DNA of 63,998 nt from UMGS1663 sp046964515 (lineage in GTDB: Bacteria; Bacillota; Clostridia; TANB77; CAG-508), in NCBI GenBank assembly GCA_046964515.1, contig JBKUYM010000010.1, positions 1 to 63,998 of the forward strand, in the 5' to 3' direction. Positions 32,779-42,356 of this stretch are shown piece after piece; within the stretch, counting starts at the first letter, position 1; every line of letters begins with the position of its first letter. Both the position numbers and the translations under genes were made by a program. Below the pieces are notes generated by a model. That model saw nothing but the letters and a program-made list of their open reading frames with translations. It did not search any database and was not told the DNA's origin.

Positions 32779-33767
32779 TCATAACTCTCCTTCCCTTTTG
32801 TTTTTAGCATTCCGCATATATAAGGAAATCTAACATATAACAAAATTTTTAATTTTTCTTTTAAAGCCATTTTCCTACTTCTCTTAACTATATCCATATT
32901 TTGTTTAATTATTTTTCTGGCATTTTCTTCTAACATTTTATTTTTTTGATTATGTTTTGTACATCTTATTAAACTTAATAAATGTGCACATTCCCTACAT
33001 TGATTTATTTTAGCCATTTCTAAATTTTCTTTACTATTTACTTCTATAATTGGTATTAACTCTAAATAAGCTTGATAAATATTTTCTTTAATAGGTAACT
33101 GAAAAGTAGAATGTAATGCACTTTGTTCTCTATCTCTATAATTATATAATTTTTGATTTATATAATATATTTTTTCAGCTTTTTGAGCCAATTTAGAAAC
33201 CACAATCAAATCTTCCATAATTTTCAACTGTGGATTTAATAAAATAGGTGTTTCTTCCTTTAATTGAAACAATTTTTTATGAAATAATTTATTCCATAAA
33301 AAGCCACCATAATATTCTTCTTTATATAAATTTTCAAAAAAGCTTTTTTTAGTAAGAATCCCTTCTTTGATTGTTTTTCTTATTTCTATTTGTTTTATAT
33401 TATTTGTTTTATAATCACAAATTAGTAAATCTGGTTGCTCTTTTTTTATAACTTGATTCCATTGTTCTAGCATAGTTGGCTCTATAGTATCATCGCTATC
33501 TACAAATCCAATATATTCACCTCTCGCTAGTTGAATTCCTATGTTTCTTGTGTCTGCTACCCCCGTATTTTCTTTATGAATAACACGAATTCTGCTGTCT
33601 TTACTAGCATATTCTTCACATATTTGTCCACAAGAATCAGGGGAACCATCTTCTAATAAAATGAGTTCATAATTTGTATATGTTTGGTTTAAAATACTTT
33701 CTATACAAGCTGGTAATTCTTTTTCTGTTTTATAAATTGGTACAATTAAAGATATCTGTGTTTCCAA
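32775..33767 (-). CDS. family 2 glycosyltransferase (set 1)
   Basis: A 330-residue GT-A enzyme. ISLIVPIYKTEKELPACIES, LILLEDGSPDSCGQIC and FVDSDDTIEP (DxD) mark the catalytic domain in the first 100 residues. The C-terminal part is helical and ends with a basic segment (KEKLKILLYVRFPY), perhaps peripheral to the membrane. The start is TTG 33767, 6 bases after AAAAGGAG. It resembles the next upstream glycosyltransferase and is in the same operon. Confidence 0.88.
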   Translation of the reverse strand: METQISLIVPIYKTEKELPACIESILNQTYTNYELILLEDGSPDSCGQICEEYASKDSRIRVIHKENTGVADTRNIGIQLARGEYIGFVDSDDTIEPTMLEQWNQVIKKEQPDLLICDYKTNNIKQIEIRKTIKEGILTKKSFFENLYKEEYYGGFLWNKLFHKKLFQLKEETPILLNPQLKIMEDLIVVSKLAQKAEKIYYINQKLYNYRDREQSALHSTFQLPIKENIYQAYLELIPIIEVNSKENLEMAKINQCRECAHLLSLIRCTKHNQKNKMLEENARKIIKQNMDIVKRSRKMALKEKLKILLYVRFPYICGMLKTKGKESYE

Positions 33768-33798
33768 TATAAACTCCTTTTAATAATTTTCTATTTCA

Positions 33799-34797
33799 TT
33801 ATTTGTTTTTTCTTAACTTTGTTTTTATTTTTTCTTTAAGAAACCATATATTCTTCATCCATTTTGGTCCACCAAAAGAGGCTATTGCTAATACTTTGTG
33901 TTTTATAGGCATTTTAGGATTTAATAATATATTTCCTCTATATTGCCTTAAATAATGCATAATTCTATTAATATATACGGTATTTTCTTGTTTTTGTGGA
34001 ATTTGTACTATTATAAAAATACATTCCATATACAGTCTAGCTATAGCCGCCTTTTCTATTTGTGGATAATTCTTTTTTATAAAGTCTACTATATTTTCCG
34101 CAAAATCTAAGGCATCTAAACGTCTTGTATCAAACTTCTGATTCATAATACTATCACTACGATTTATTAAGTAATGATAGGTGGATTTTTGTCCACTTAC
34201 AATTGTTCTTGCCTTTGCTAACACTAAATAAGTAGTTCCTAAATCTTCATATAACTTTCCTACTGGATATTGGATTTCTTTAAAATAAGCTGTTCTATAT
34301 AACTTATAATTTGCACTATTACAAAATCGTTTATTATATAACATAGTTTCTAAAGCTTGTTGTGTATGATAGACCTCTATTTTATCTTTTTCTTGTTTTT
34401 CACTTCTAGGAACTGGCATATTCTCAAATGCTAACTGCATTTTTCCAATAGCTATATCTGCTTGATACTGTTTTAATAAGTTATATAAATAAGCAACATG
34501 ATCTGTATCAACATAATCATCACTATCTATAAAAGTAATATATTCCCCTGTTGCTTTAGCAATCCCACAATTTCTAGCATCTGACAGACCACCATTTGTT
34601 TTATGAATTACTTGTATTCTAGAGTCTTTTTCAGCATAAAAATCACATATTTTTCCACAATTATCTGGAGAGCCATCATCTACTAAAATAATCTCTATAT
34701 AAGAATAAGTTTGATTTAATACACTTTTCAAACATTTTTCTATATATTTTTCTACTTTATAGACTGGTATTACAATTGATATTAATTCTTTTTGCAT
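33799..34797 (-). CDS. family 2 glycosyltransferase (set 1)
   Basis: A 332-residue GT-A enzyme with SIVIPVYKVEKYIEKCLKSV, IILVDDGSPDNCGKICD, GLSDARNCGI and FIDSDDYVD. The pattern is that of capsule and exopolysaccharide transferases that add galactose or glucose-type sugars, but donor and linkage cannot be read from the sequence. Basic C-terminus (KEKIKTKLRKNK). Start ATG 34797 follows AAGGTGAG. Confidence 0.88.
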   Translation of the reverse strand: MQKELISIVIPVYKVEKYIEKCLKSVLNQTYSYIEIILVDDGSPDNCGKICDFYAEKDSRIQVIHKTNGGLSDARNCGIAKATGEYITFIDSDDYVDTDHVAYLYNLLKQYQADIAIGKMQLAFENMPVPRSEKQEKDKIEVYHTQQALETMLYNKRFCNSANYKLYRTAYFKEIQYPVGKLYEDLGTTYLVLAKARTIVSGQKSTYHYLINRSDSIMNQKFDTRRLDALDFAENIVDFIKKNYPQIEKAAIARLYMECIFIIVQIPQKQENTVYINRIMHYLRQYRGNILLNPKMPIKHKVLAIASFGGPKWMKNIWFLKEKIKTKLRKNK

Positions 34798-34821
34798 CTT
34801 CTCACCTTCTATTATTTTTGC

Positions 34822-36006
34822 TTAGTAAATTTCAAATTCTTTATTAAAAATGGTTTTATAAGGAAGCACTTCATCATCATTATGTAATACATTATAATAT
34901 ATCACATTTGTAGAAAACATGATGACTATAATAGCACATAAAATTACTTGATTCCAACAAGATATTGTAATTTTTTCTCCTATATAATTCTTTTTTATCT
35001 TTAATTGTTCTAACCATTTTTCTATTTTCTGTTTTACGTTTTGTTTTGTAAAAGGTATTAATATATAATTTGCCTCTTTTGAAGCCATCACTATAAAATA
35101 AGGAATAGCAATTATCTGTATAATAGAAAAATAATAAGAAATTCTCAAAAACAAGAAAGTAACAGAACCTAATATATTGCATAGTAAAGCTAATGCCAGT
35201 ATATTCATATATAAATTTGCTCTTTCATTTTTCTGTTTCATCTGTTTATATAAATAATAGGACATAAGGTATGCTACTAAATTAACCCCGGTTGTTAAAT
35301 AGCGAATATCTCCAAAATCATATTGACTATTAATATAGACAGCAAATCTAGTTTGTTCTAATAATATATTTAACGCATTTCCTAGTAAATTACTTCCTAG
35401 TAAAATAACTATACTTAATATAATAATTAGCATTGGCTTGGCAACTACTTTTTTCTTTAGTAATAATGCTATAACAACTACGATACTCGTAGAATGTGTT
35501 AAAAAAGCCATTATTACACAAATTACCCAAGCCTTATATTTTTTATCTGCTAATAATTCATAAGATAACAGAATAATTACCATAGCTAAAAATTGTCTAA
35601 CCAAATTCATAGATTGAAAAAAGAAACAACCACTAAAAAAAATAAAGATACTTAATACCGGTTTCTTAGAATATCGATAAACTACCATTCCTAAAATACC
35701 TGTAATTAATAAAGAAGTAATTACAAATAGAATTTGTGGTTCTTTTGTTATAAAGGCACATAGCTTCATTAATAACTTAAATCCAATTTCTAAATTTGTT
35801 ATATTTCCCCCTTGACAGATAACATGATAATCTTTAGAATAGCGGTATAAATAATCTGTTCCTACATCATAGCGAAAAGCAGATATTAAAAAGAAAGGTA
35901 ATATACTTCCTATTTTTAAAATAAAAGCTACTTTCTTATTCTCTACTCTTTGTGAATAATAAGCTAGTAATAAAGCAATTACTAGCATGACTATATAAAC
36001 CATCAT
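34822..36006 (-). CDS. EpsG-type polysaccharide polymerase (Wzy)
   Basis: A membrane protein of about 394 residues with about ten to twelve hydrophobic segments. It has the EpsG-family hallmarks FFLISAFRYDVGTDYLYRY near residue 45, LEIGFKLL, and a SMNLVRQFLAMVIILLSYEL segment. EpsG-like proteins polymerise repeat units on the outer face of the membrane. It starts three bases after the stop of the upstream glycosyltransferase. It would work with the set 1 flippase. Confidence 0.87.
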   Translation of the reverse strand: MMVYIVMLVIALLLAYYSQRVENKKVAFILKIGSILPFFLISAFRYDVGTDYLYRYSKDYHVICQGGNITNLEIGFKLLMKLCAFITKEPQILFVITSLLITGILGMVVYRYSKKPVLSIFIFFSGCFFFQSMNLVRQFLAMVIILLSYELLADKKYKAWVICVIMAFLTHSTSIVVVIALLLKKKVVAKPMLIIILSIVILLGSNLLGNALNILLEQTRFAVYINSQYDFGDIRYLTTGVNLVAYLMSYYLYKQMKQKNERANLYMNILALALLCNILGSVTFLFLRISYYFSIIQIIAIPYFIVMASKEANYILIPFTKQNVKQKIEKWLEQLKIKKNYIGEKITISCWNQVILCAIIVIMFSTNVIYYNVLHNDDEVLPYKTIFNKEFEIY

Positions 36007-36009
36007 AAA

Positions 36010-37242
36010 TCAGTTTTCATCCTTTCCATTTTGCATGATAATTTGATATGCTTTTAAAATTTTTTCCTCATACACTTCCTTATTATCATAATTTTGCCAA
36101 TAATGCTTATAAGCTTCTTGGCTAAGTGATTCTGTTTCTTTTTGTGAATTTATTATTTTACTTTTTAAATCTTCCACATCTCCATTAAACACTAACCCAT
36201 CTATCTTATCTTGAATAAAATCAATACCTGCACATTTTTCCGAAACGATACATGGTAATCCTATGCTCATAGCTTCCAAAATGGTTAGAGGTGCTGCTTC
36301 ATACCATCTAGAAGGGAATAGTAACATCTTTGCCTCTTTCATATATTGTTTTACTTCTTGTTTATCTTTCCAGCCAACAAACTCTATTTGTTTAAATTGT
36401 TTTTGTAAAATCTCTTTTTGTTCTCCATCTCCTACCACAATGCCCTTTAATCCTAATTGCTCAACTGCTTGGCAAAAAATATCTACACCTTTCTCCTTTG
36501 AAACCCTTCCTACGTATAAATAAATTTGATTTTGCTCTACTTTACTTCTTGTCTCCTTTTTTCCTGTATCAATAGGATTATATACTCTTATAACTTGTGT
36601 ATTTTGATTTAAAGTCTTTTTTAATACCTTTTCACTAAAATCAGAAATAGAAATTACATATTTTAAATTTTCATTTACTCTTACTATTTTATTTTGTACT
36701 ACTTGTCTCAATATTCTATATAACTTAAATACATAACTCCTAGAATCACAATTACAACTTATACACGCTTTAGACATAGGCTTGTAATCGCAAACTTTAT
36801 TTGTCTTATAATTGAAATAACCTCCATTGGGGCAAGCTGTAAAATAATCATGCATGGTAAGTACCACTTTAAATCCTTTTTTGAAGGCTATATGAAAAAC
36901 ACTACTAGATAGTGCTTTTGTCCATCCATGTACATGGATAATTGTTTCTTCTTTATTTAAACTATCTAATAATTTACTAAATTCTCTTTTAGCTTTTATA
37001 TTATAAATGCCATTAAAAAAACCTCTTATTCTATTTTCATCTTTTAAAGCTTCTTTTTGATTAGTTGTTATATAAGTAATTCCCTCAGATACAGCGTCTT
37101 CTTGATAAACAGCTGAAAAAAAATAAATGTTTCCTATTTGTTGTTTACTTAATCTTTTTGCTGTTTCAATAGCTACTTTACTAGCTCCACCTTGTATATA
37201 ATTAAAATCATTTACAATAATTATATTTCTTATTGGATTCAT
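36010..37242 (-). CDS. family 4 glycosyltransferase (set 1)
   Basis: A GT-B enzyme of 410 residues. The N-terminal domain begins IIIVNDFNYIQGGASKVAIE and contains HVHGWTKALSS and LTMHDYFTACPNGGY, then a cysteine-rich insert (KACISCNCDSRS) sometimes seen in this subgroup. The C-terminal domain has YLYVGRVSKEKGVDIF and the Glu motif PSRWYEAAPLTILEAMSIG, as in GT4. Start ATG 37242 follows GAGG by 7 bases; a GTG at 37254 lies inside that site. Confidence 0.9.
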   Translation of the reverse strand: MNPIRNIIIVNDFNYIQGGASKVAIETAKRLSKQQIGNIYFFSAVYQEDAVSEGITYITTNQKEALKDENRIRGFFNGIYNIKAKREFSKLLDSLNKEETIIHVHGWTKALSSSVFHIAFKKGFKVVLTMHDYFTACPNGGYFNYKTNKVCDYKPMSKACISCNCDSRSYVFKLYRILRQVVQNKIVRVNENLKYVISISDFSEKVLKKTLNQNTQVIRVYNPIDTGKKETRSKVEQNQIYLYVGRVSKEKGVDIFCQAVEQLGLKGIVVGDGEQKEILQKQFKQIEFVGWKDKQEVKQYMKEAKMLLFPSRWYEAAPLTILEAMSIGLPCIVSEKCAGIDFIQDKIDGLVFNGDVEDLKSKIINSQKETESLSQEAYKHYWQNYDNKEVYEEKILKAYQIIMQNGKDEN

Positions 37243-37266
37243 ATAGTTCCTCACTTTTTATCTACT

Positions 37267-38130
37267 TTATTTGCTTAATTTTCCTCTTTTCATACCAATC
37301 CATCTTGCTGCCATATTCGGTAAAAAGTTAACTAATGCTTTCCAGTTTTTGTCCTGCCACGCTCTATTTAAAACATATTTTGCCATACTGCCACCTGCTG
37401 TATTTGTTCCATATTGGTCTAAATAGCTATTTTCTTTAAAAAATCTTCCTGTATCATAATACCTTTTATATTGCTGTTTCCAAGTAAATTGATGAGAATG
37501 TATGACCTGAGATTCTGCGCAATACTTAATTTGATAACCATTCATAATTAATTTATAGGCAATATACATGTCTTCGCTGATTGGTAACCTTTTTCCATCA
37601 TATCCTTTTAATTTTATAAAAGTTTCTCTTTTTATGGCAGATGAGGCATCAGAAAAAAAGAAAGTTTTTAACCCTAATGTTTCTATATCTTTTTTTGAAA
37701 CAATTTTTGATTCTATCGGATAATTACTTTCTCTTGTATATTTTTCAATAGATTGATTATTACATAACTGTCTACTATAGGCCGCATCACACGTTCCCTC
37801 TTCTATATCTTTTGTCAAATAATACAACCAATCTCTTCTTTGTATAATAATATCTTGTGTAATCAACACGACTATATCTGCTTGACTTTTATAAATTTCT
37901 TTTTCTCTTGTAAGGCTATGAGAGAATTCTTCTGGTGTTACTATTGTATACATAGCTTGTAATTGTTTCAAAATAGTTTCTGTTTGATCATTTTTTGTTT
38001 CTTCTTGATGCTTTGTTAAAATATATTTTATCGTTTTTATATTAACTTGTTCTTGTTGTTTAATGGCGGTATCTAAATTTTTAATATAGTTTTCTGCATG
38101 GTAAAGTGGACAAATAATATCAATTGTCAT
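37267..38130 (-). CDS. family 2 glycosyltransferase, rhamnosyltransferase-like
   Basis: A 287-residue GT-A enzyme. IDIICPLYHAENYIKNLD opens the domain. The acceptor region has FFFSDASSAIKRETFIKLKGYD and PISEDMYIAYKLIMNGYQIKY followed by VIHSHQFTW, the pattern of WbbL/RfbF-like rhamnosyltransferases. The donor is not proven, and no rhamnose synthesis genes are in the window. Starts immediately after the stop of the priming transferase, with AAGGAG inside that gene's end. Confidence 0.85.
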   Translation of the reverse strand: MTIDIICPLYHAENYIKNLDTAIKQQEQVNIKTIKYILTKHQEETKNDQTETILKQLQAMYTIVTPEEFSHSLTREKEIYKSQADIVVLITQDIIIQRRDWLYYLTKDIEEGTCDAAYSRQLCNNQSIEKYTRESNYPIESKIVSKKDIETLGLKTFFFSDASSAIKRETFIKLKGYDGKRLPISEDMYIAYKLIMNGYQIKYCAESQVIHSHQFTWKQQYKRYYDTGRFFKENSYLDQYGTNTAGGSMAKYVLNRAWQDKNWKALVNFLPNMAARWIGMKRGKLSK

Positions 38131-38848
38131 TTAAAGTGCTCCTTCTTTTTTAAAGATTTTCAAAAACGTTTTTACTAATAATTTAAAATCAAACCATGTA
38201 CACTTGTCCTGTACATAAGCCATATCCATTTGTGTTCTTTCTTGAAAATCAATATCATTTCTACCGATTAACTTGCCAATAACCTGTTAGTCCTGGTTTA
38301 CAAGTAATAATCGTATCATAAGCATCTCCCATATCTTTTTGCTCTCTAGGCAAATAAGGTCTAGGTCCTACTAAACTCATTTCTCCCTTTAAAATATTAA
38401 TAAATTGTGGGAATTCATCAATACTTACTTTTCTTATAAATTTTCCTACTTTTGTAATACGAGGATCATATTTTAATTTCTTATATTTTCTATATTCTCT
38501 TCTAGCCTCTTCATTTTCTGCTAAGTATTTTGCTAAAATATCATCTGCTCCCACTACCATGGATCTAAATTTATACATTTTAAATAATTTTCCGTCTTTT
38601 CCAATCCTTTGCTGTGTATAAAAAATAGGTCCATTTTCTTTAGCTATTATATTGGCAATATATACGATTAGAGTAATTGGTGCTAGACAAGTAATTCCAA
38701 CTAAACTACCTAAAATATCTATACCTCTTTTTATACAGGTATATGATTTATTTTCTTGTACTAACTTTTTTGTCCCTTTTACAATTTGAGAAGTTACTAA
38801 AATATTTTCTGATAAAACAGCATTATCATTTGCAATATTTGGACTCAT
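38131..38848 (-). CDS. priming phosphoglycosyltransferase, set 1 (frameshifted near C-terminus)
   Basis: A bacterial sugar transferase (PF02397, WbaP/EpsL-type) that loads the first sugar phosphate onto undecaprenyl phosphate. One membrane segment (about 45-68) is followed by GPIFYTQQRIGKDGKLFKMYKFRSM, KVSIDEFPQFINILKGEMSLVGPRP and KPGLTGYWQV. The frame then reads NR-stop. Removing one base at about 38266 gives NGRNDIDFQERTQMDM and a normal C-terminus ending KKEGAL at 38131. The full product would be about 238 residues. The catalytic DE core remains before the break. Either the last 43 residues are lost or a consensus error is present. It is the first gene behind a consensus promoter. Confidence 0.88.
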
Positions 38849-38874
38849 ATTATCTCCTCCATTTTCCTTTTTCC

Positions 38875-38904
38875 ATTATATAATTTATGTATAATGATTG
38901 TCAA
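38875..38904 (-). promoter_or_regulatory. promoter of polysaccharide set 1
   Basis: TTGACA (complement of 38899-38904), 18-base spacer, TATAAT (complement of 38875-38880) on the minus strand, just before GGAGGAG and the priming-transferase start. Confidence 0.85.
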
Positions 38905-38980
38905 TTCTTTTTGTCGTTTTTTATACTTTACTGCTATATAATTATCTATTAGCTTACATAATTGTAGAAAAAAGGTAAAA

Positions 38981-39008
38981 AAAGAAAGCTTATTTTCAAG
39001 CCCTCTTT
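38981..39008 (-). terminator. terminator of the LCP gene
   Basis: AAAGAAAGCTT (38981-38991) and AAGCCCTCTTT (38998-39008) form an 11-bp stem with two G-U pairs and a T7 tail on the minus strand. It separates the regulatory operon from the set 1 operon. Confidence 0.85.
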
Positions 39009-39015
39009 TTTCTTT

Positions 39016-40134
39016 TTAACGATATCCTGTTTTATTTATAATCTTATCACTAATTTCTTGTACTGTTTTTGTAGGTTTATAATTATTTTCTCCAAATAGT
39101 TCTTTATGTAACTTTGTAACATTTTCCTCTAAAGTAACTGGTACGCCATACCATCTATCTAAAGTAATGCCTTTCGTTTCATATGGCCACCCTATACTAT
39201 TCGTTATTTTAAAATTCATCATATCTGGAAGTAAAGATATAATATCTGATGCCTTAATATTTGTATATACTTTTGGAAGAATATTATCTAGAAAACTATT
39301 AATCTCCCCTATACTTTTGGTTTTAATCTTTTGTAACATAGCAGTCAACACATCTCTCATACGTTCTGTTCTTTTATAGTCTCCACCTGCTGTATAACGA
39401 ATTCTAGAATAAGCTACTGCCTGTACACCGTCTAAAGTTTGTGCACCTGTTTTGGTTACATGTTTTGATTTAATACCAGTAGAAGAGGAAGTAGCATCTA
39501 TATACTCATTAATATAACTAATTTCTGATTGTTCTATATTAATAGTTACACCGCCTAATGCATTAACAGCTTCTGCTACCACATCAAAATTAACCGTAAC
39601 AAATTCTTTAATATTTAAGTCTAAATTTGTATTTAAAGTGCTAATCGCTAAAGGAGCCTCTCCATAAGAATAGGCATGTGTTACTTTATCTAATCCATGA
39701 CCTTCTATTTGTAAATAAGTATCACGATACACAGATAGTAACCTTACTTCTTTAGTTTGATTATTCATACTAGCAATAATAATACAATCACTTCGATTAC
39801 CTTTTCCTAAGTTATCATCTCTACTATCTACACCAAACAAAGCAATATTACGATAGCCTGATAAATTCTGTGCTACCTCATCAGAAATATCTAAGTCTTC
39901 TTCTTTAATGGTTACCTGTTGCATTTTACCTAATTTGTCTGTCATATACCAATAAGCACCACCTGCGACACCCGCTATAATAATAATTAGAACTAAAAGA
40001 ATGATTCCAAAAATTTTCAATCCCTTATGCTTCTTTTTTTGTTTTGGTCTTTTATTGATGACCTCTTGTCTTGTTTCATAATTTCTTCTTTGTGGTTTAT
40101 CATCTCTACTATTTGCTGCATGTTTTGCTCCCAT
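39016..40134 (-). CDS. LytR-CpsA-Psr (LCP) family glycopolymer transferase
   Basis: LCP enzymes attach capsule or teichoic acid to peptidoglycan from undecaprenyl-linked intermediates. The protein has a basic cytoplasmic N-terminus (KQKKKHKGLK), one membrane segment (about 44-66) and an outside LCP domain. That domain shows IALFGVDSRDDN, RSDCIIIASMN, LLSVYRDTYLQI, AVNALGGVTIN and the late RIRYTAGGDYKRTERMRDVL. All key Arg/Asp positions of the family are visible. It lies last in the operon with the chain-length regulators, so it probably ligates one or both polymers. Confidence 0.93.
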   Translation of the reverse strand: MGAKHAANSRDDKPQRRNYETRQEVINKRPKQKKKHKGLKIFGIILLVLIIIIAGVAGGAYWYMTDKLGKMQQVTIKEEDLDISDEVAQNLSGYRNIALFGVDSRDDNLGKGNRSDCIIIASMNNQTKEVRLLSVYRDTYLQIEGHGLDKVTHAYSYGEAPLAISTLNTNLDLNIKEFVTVNFDVVAEAVNALGGVTINIEQSEISYINEYIDATSSSTGIKSKHVTKTGAQTLDGVQAVAYSRIRYTAGGDYKRTERMRDVLTAMLQKIKTKSIGEINSFLDNILPKVYTNIKASDIISLLPDMMNFKITNSIGWPYETKGITLDRWYGVPVTLEENVTKLHKELFGENNYKPTKTVQEISDKIINKTGYR

Positions 40135-40158
40135 TTTGTTCTCCTCCTTTAGTCCCTT

Positions 40159-40500
40159 TTATACTTTGGACCAGAACCAATCTAAACTGTTATCAATACT
40201 TTTCTTTTTATTTGCTTTTGTTTCAATATCATCAATCCATAAATAACTGAAAAATGAAATTAAAATAAAGGCAAAGTCTACTGCTATGCAAAATGCAATT
40301 GTTGTAACTGCTCCTTCTATACTAGCATCTATAAAGTAAAACTCAATAGCATGTCCTATTAATATTGTTAGAAAAATGCCTAACATAATACAGGGAAAGA
40401 TACTTTTTTTAGTTTCTTTTGCTAATAAGATAACTAAAACAAATAAAATTAGGGCTAGTATAATGGATAATGGGTTTGTAAAATTAATTAATGGCGTCAT
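40159..40500 (-). CDS. small membrane protein of the capsule regulatory operon
   Basis: Function not recognised. The 113-residue protein has three hydrophobic segments (about 10-28, 33-53 and 66-88) and a charged C-terminal tail (IDDIETKANKKKSIDNSLDW). It lies between the PHP phosphatase and LCP genes (24 bases before the LCP gene, 90 bases after the phosphatase). Its position suggests a role in capsule assembly or in anchoring the kinase system. Start ATG 40500 follows AAGGAGG. Confidence 0.7.
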   Translation of the reverse strand: MTPLINFTNPLSIILALILFVLVILLAKETKKSIFPCIMLGIFLTILIGHAIEFYFIDASIEGAVTTIAFCIAVDFAFILISFFSYLWIDDIETKANKKKSIDNSLDWFWSKV

Positions 40501-40589
40501 TTTAGAGTGCCTCCTTCATATTTTTTCTTTTGCTTTTATTCTTACCGTTTTATTATAACATATTCCTCTTATATTTCAAGAATATATTT

Positions 40590-41363
40590 TTATTTATTAA
40601 AAAACTTTGTGAACCATGTTTCTTTATAAATTAATGCCTTCTTTATATCTATTGGTTCATCCTTTATAATACACATAGGGTTGCTAGTAGATAACTCTAC
40701 AAAAGCCTCTTTACCTATCCATTTTTGTATTTCTTCTGTAGCTTCTTCTATTTTTAAATAAATATGATTGGCTCTATGTACATCTGAACCTAAAAAATGA
40801 ATCATTTGATGTTGTAATGCTATTTTTATGGTATCTTTGCATTTCTTTCCATACTGTCCTAAAACACTTCCATAATTTGACTGAAATAAAACACCATCTT
40901 CTATGAAAGGGATTAGTCTATTGGGATCTTTTTGTACCCATTCATATCTTTCAGGATGTGCAATAATTGGAATCTTACCTACTGATAAAATTTGATAGAC
41001 AACTTCCGTTAAATTCAAACATTCTGTATTCATTGGTAATTCAAATAATAGATAACGTGTTTGATTTAAAGTGGTAGCTTTTTTTGTCTCTATTAAGGTA
41101 TTCATATCTGAAGTAACATATATTTCATTTCCTTGGTATAAATTTATGGCTATCTCTTGCCTTTCTAATTCTGCTTGTATTTCTCGTATATTTTCTTGTA
41201 TTTGCTCTGTTTCTACTTCATAATACGTTTCCATATAATGTGGTGTTAATATGACATCTGTAAAACCTGCCTTTTGTGCTTCTTTTAGCATTTGTACAGA
41301 ATCTTGTATTGTTTTTGCACCATCATCTACATTGTATACAATATGGCTATGTGTATCTACCAT
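40590..41363 (-). CDS. CpsB/YwqE-type PHP tyrosine-protein phosphatase
   Basis: A manganese-dependent PHP-fold phosphatase of 257 residues that removes phosphate from the CpsD-type kinase. MVDTHSHIVYNVDDGAKT carries the first metal ligands. HYMETYYEVE, IIAHPERYEWVQKDPN and FLGSDVHRANH carry the others, all typical of CpsB/CapC. It lies three bases after the kinase gene, consistent with opposing control of tyrosine phosphorylation. Start ATG 41363 follows AAAAGGAG. Confidence 0.92.
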   Translation of the reverse strand: MVDTHSHIVYNVDDGAKTIQDSVQMLKEAQKAGFTDVILTPHYMETYYEVETEQIQENIREIQAELERQEIAINLYQGNEIYVTSDMNTLIETKKATTLNQTRYLLFELPMNTECLNLTEVVYQILSVGKIPIIAHPERYEWVQKDPNRLIPFIEDGVLFQSNYGSVLGQYGKKCKDTIKIALQHQMIHFLGSDVHRANHIYLKIEEATEEIQKWIGKEAFVELSTSNPMCIIKDEPIDIKKALIYKETWFTKFFNK

Positions 41364-41366
41364 GTT

Positions 41367-42356
41367 TTATTCTTCTCCTTTTTTTAGCTTCTGTTTCTCC
41401 TCATGAATATATTCATTCATTTGCTTTAACAATTCTGCTGGTGTTGCTTCTGCTGTATTGCCTATCTTCTGCTCCATATTCTGCTTTTTTTGCATATCCT
41501 TTTCAAAATCATAAATGCTAGATTTTGGTGTATTTCCTTCTTTATTTTGTCTAATAACCTCTTTTGCCTTTGCTTTTACCGTTTCTTTGTTATGATCAAT
41601 TTTTATTTGTTCCTCTTGTTTGGTAATCGTATTTTCTTTTTTCATTTTCAAACTAGCATTTCCCGTACTACCATAATAATAGGTTGTATAGTACTCTTTT
41701 TGCGTTACTGGCATTTTATTAATAACAACACCTGCAATCTTTCCACCTACATTTTCGATATCCTTTTTTACTTTTTCTAAATCATCCATTTTTGTTTCTT
41801 TATAAGCTGTTACAATTAAAGTAGTATCTACATATCTAGAAATAATAATAGCATCTGTAACTAGATTACTAGGTGTTCCGTCATAAATAACTAAATCACA
41901 AACTTGTTCTAATGTGTTCATAGCTTCTACCATTTGTTCTGAAACTAAAAGTTCAGATGGATTTGGTGGAATATTTCCTGCTGGTATTAAATATAAATTT
42001 TTAACTTCTGTTTCTCGAATATAGGATAGTACATTGGGATTACTATCTTCTCCATTAGAATTAATGCCTGATAAAAAATTGGACAATCCTGGAGCTGGTG
42101 CTACACCAAAAATAGAAAATTGTCTTCCTTTTCTCATATCGCAATCTACTAAAATTACTTTTTTTCCAGCTTGTGCAAAGGCAACAGCTAAGTTAGAAGT
42201 AATCCAGCTTTTTCCTTCTGATGGAGAAGTACTGGTTACTAGTAAGGATTTCAAACCTTTTTTAGTATTCATAAATTGAATATTCGTTCTTAATGTTCTA
42301 AAAATCTCAGAAATAGGAGATTTTGGATCTCTATAGGTAATGACTTCTTTTTTCAT
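41367..42356 (-). CDS. CpsD/CapB-type tyrosine autokinase
   Basis: A bacterial tyrosine kinase of 329 residues. Walker A is TSPSEGKSWITSNLA, Walker A' is VILVDCDMRKG and Walker B is DLVIYDGTPS. Just before residue 230 is a tyrosine cluster, EYYTTYYYGSTG, the likely autophosphorylation site. About 90 further residues, rich in Lys and Glu, follow; this tail is longer than in most CpsD proteins. It controls chain length with the adjacent membrane adaptor (Wzz/CpsC-type), whose stop codon overlaps the start here (TAATG). Confidence 0.92.
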   Translation of the reverse strand: MKKEVITYRDPKSPISEIFRTLRTNIQFMNTKKGLKSLLVTSTSPSEGKSWITSNLAVAFAQAGKKVILVDCDMRKGRQFSIFGVAPAPGLSNFLSGINSNGEDSNPNVLSYIRETEVKNLYLIPAGNIPPNPSELLVSEQMVEAMNTLEQVCDLVIYDGTPSNLVTDAIIISRYVDTTLIVTAYKETKMDDLEKVKKDIENVGGKIAGVVINKMPVTQKEYYTTYYYGSTGNASLKMKKENTITKQEEQIKIDHNKETVKAKAKEVIRQNKEGNTPKSSIYDFEKDMQKKQNMEQKIGNTAEATPAELLKQMNEYIHEEKQKLKKGEE

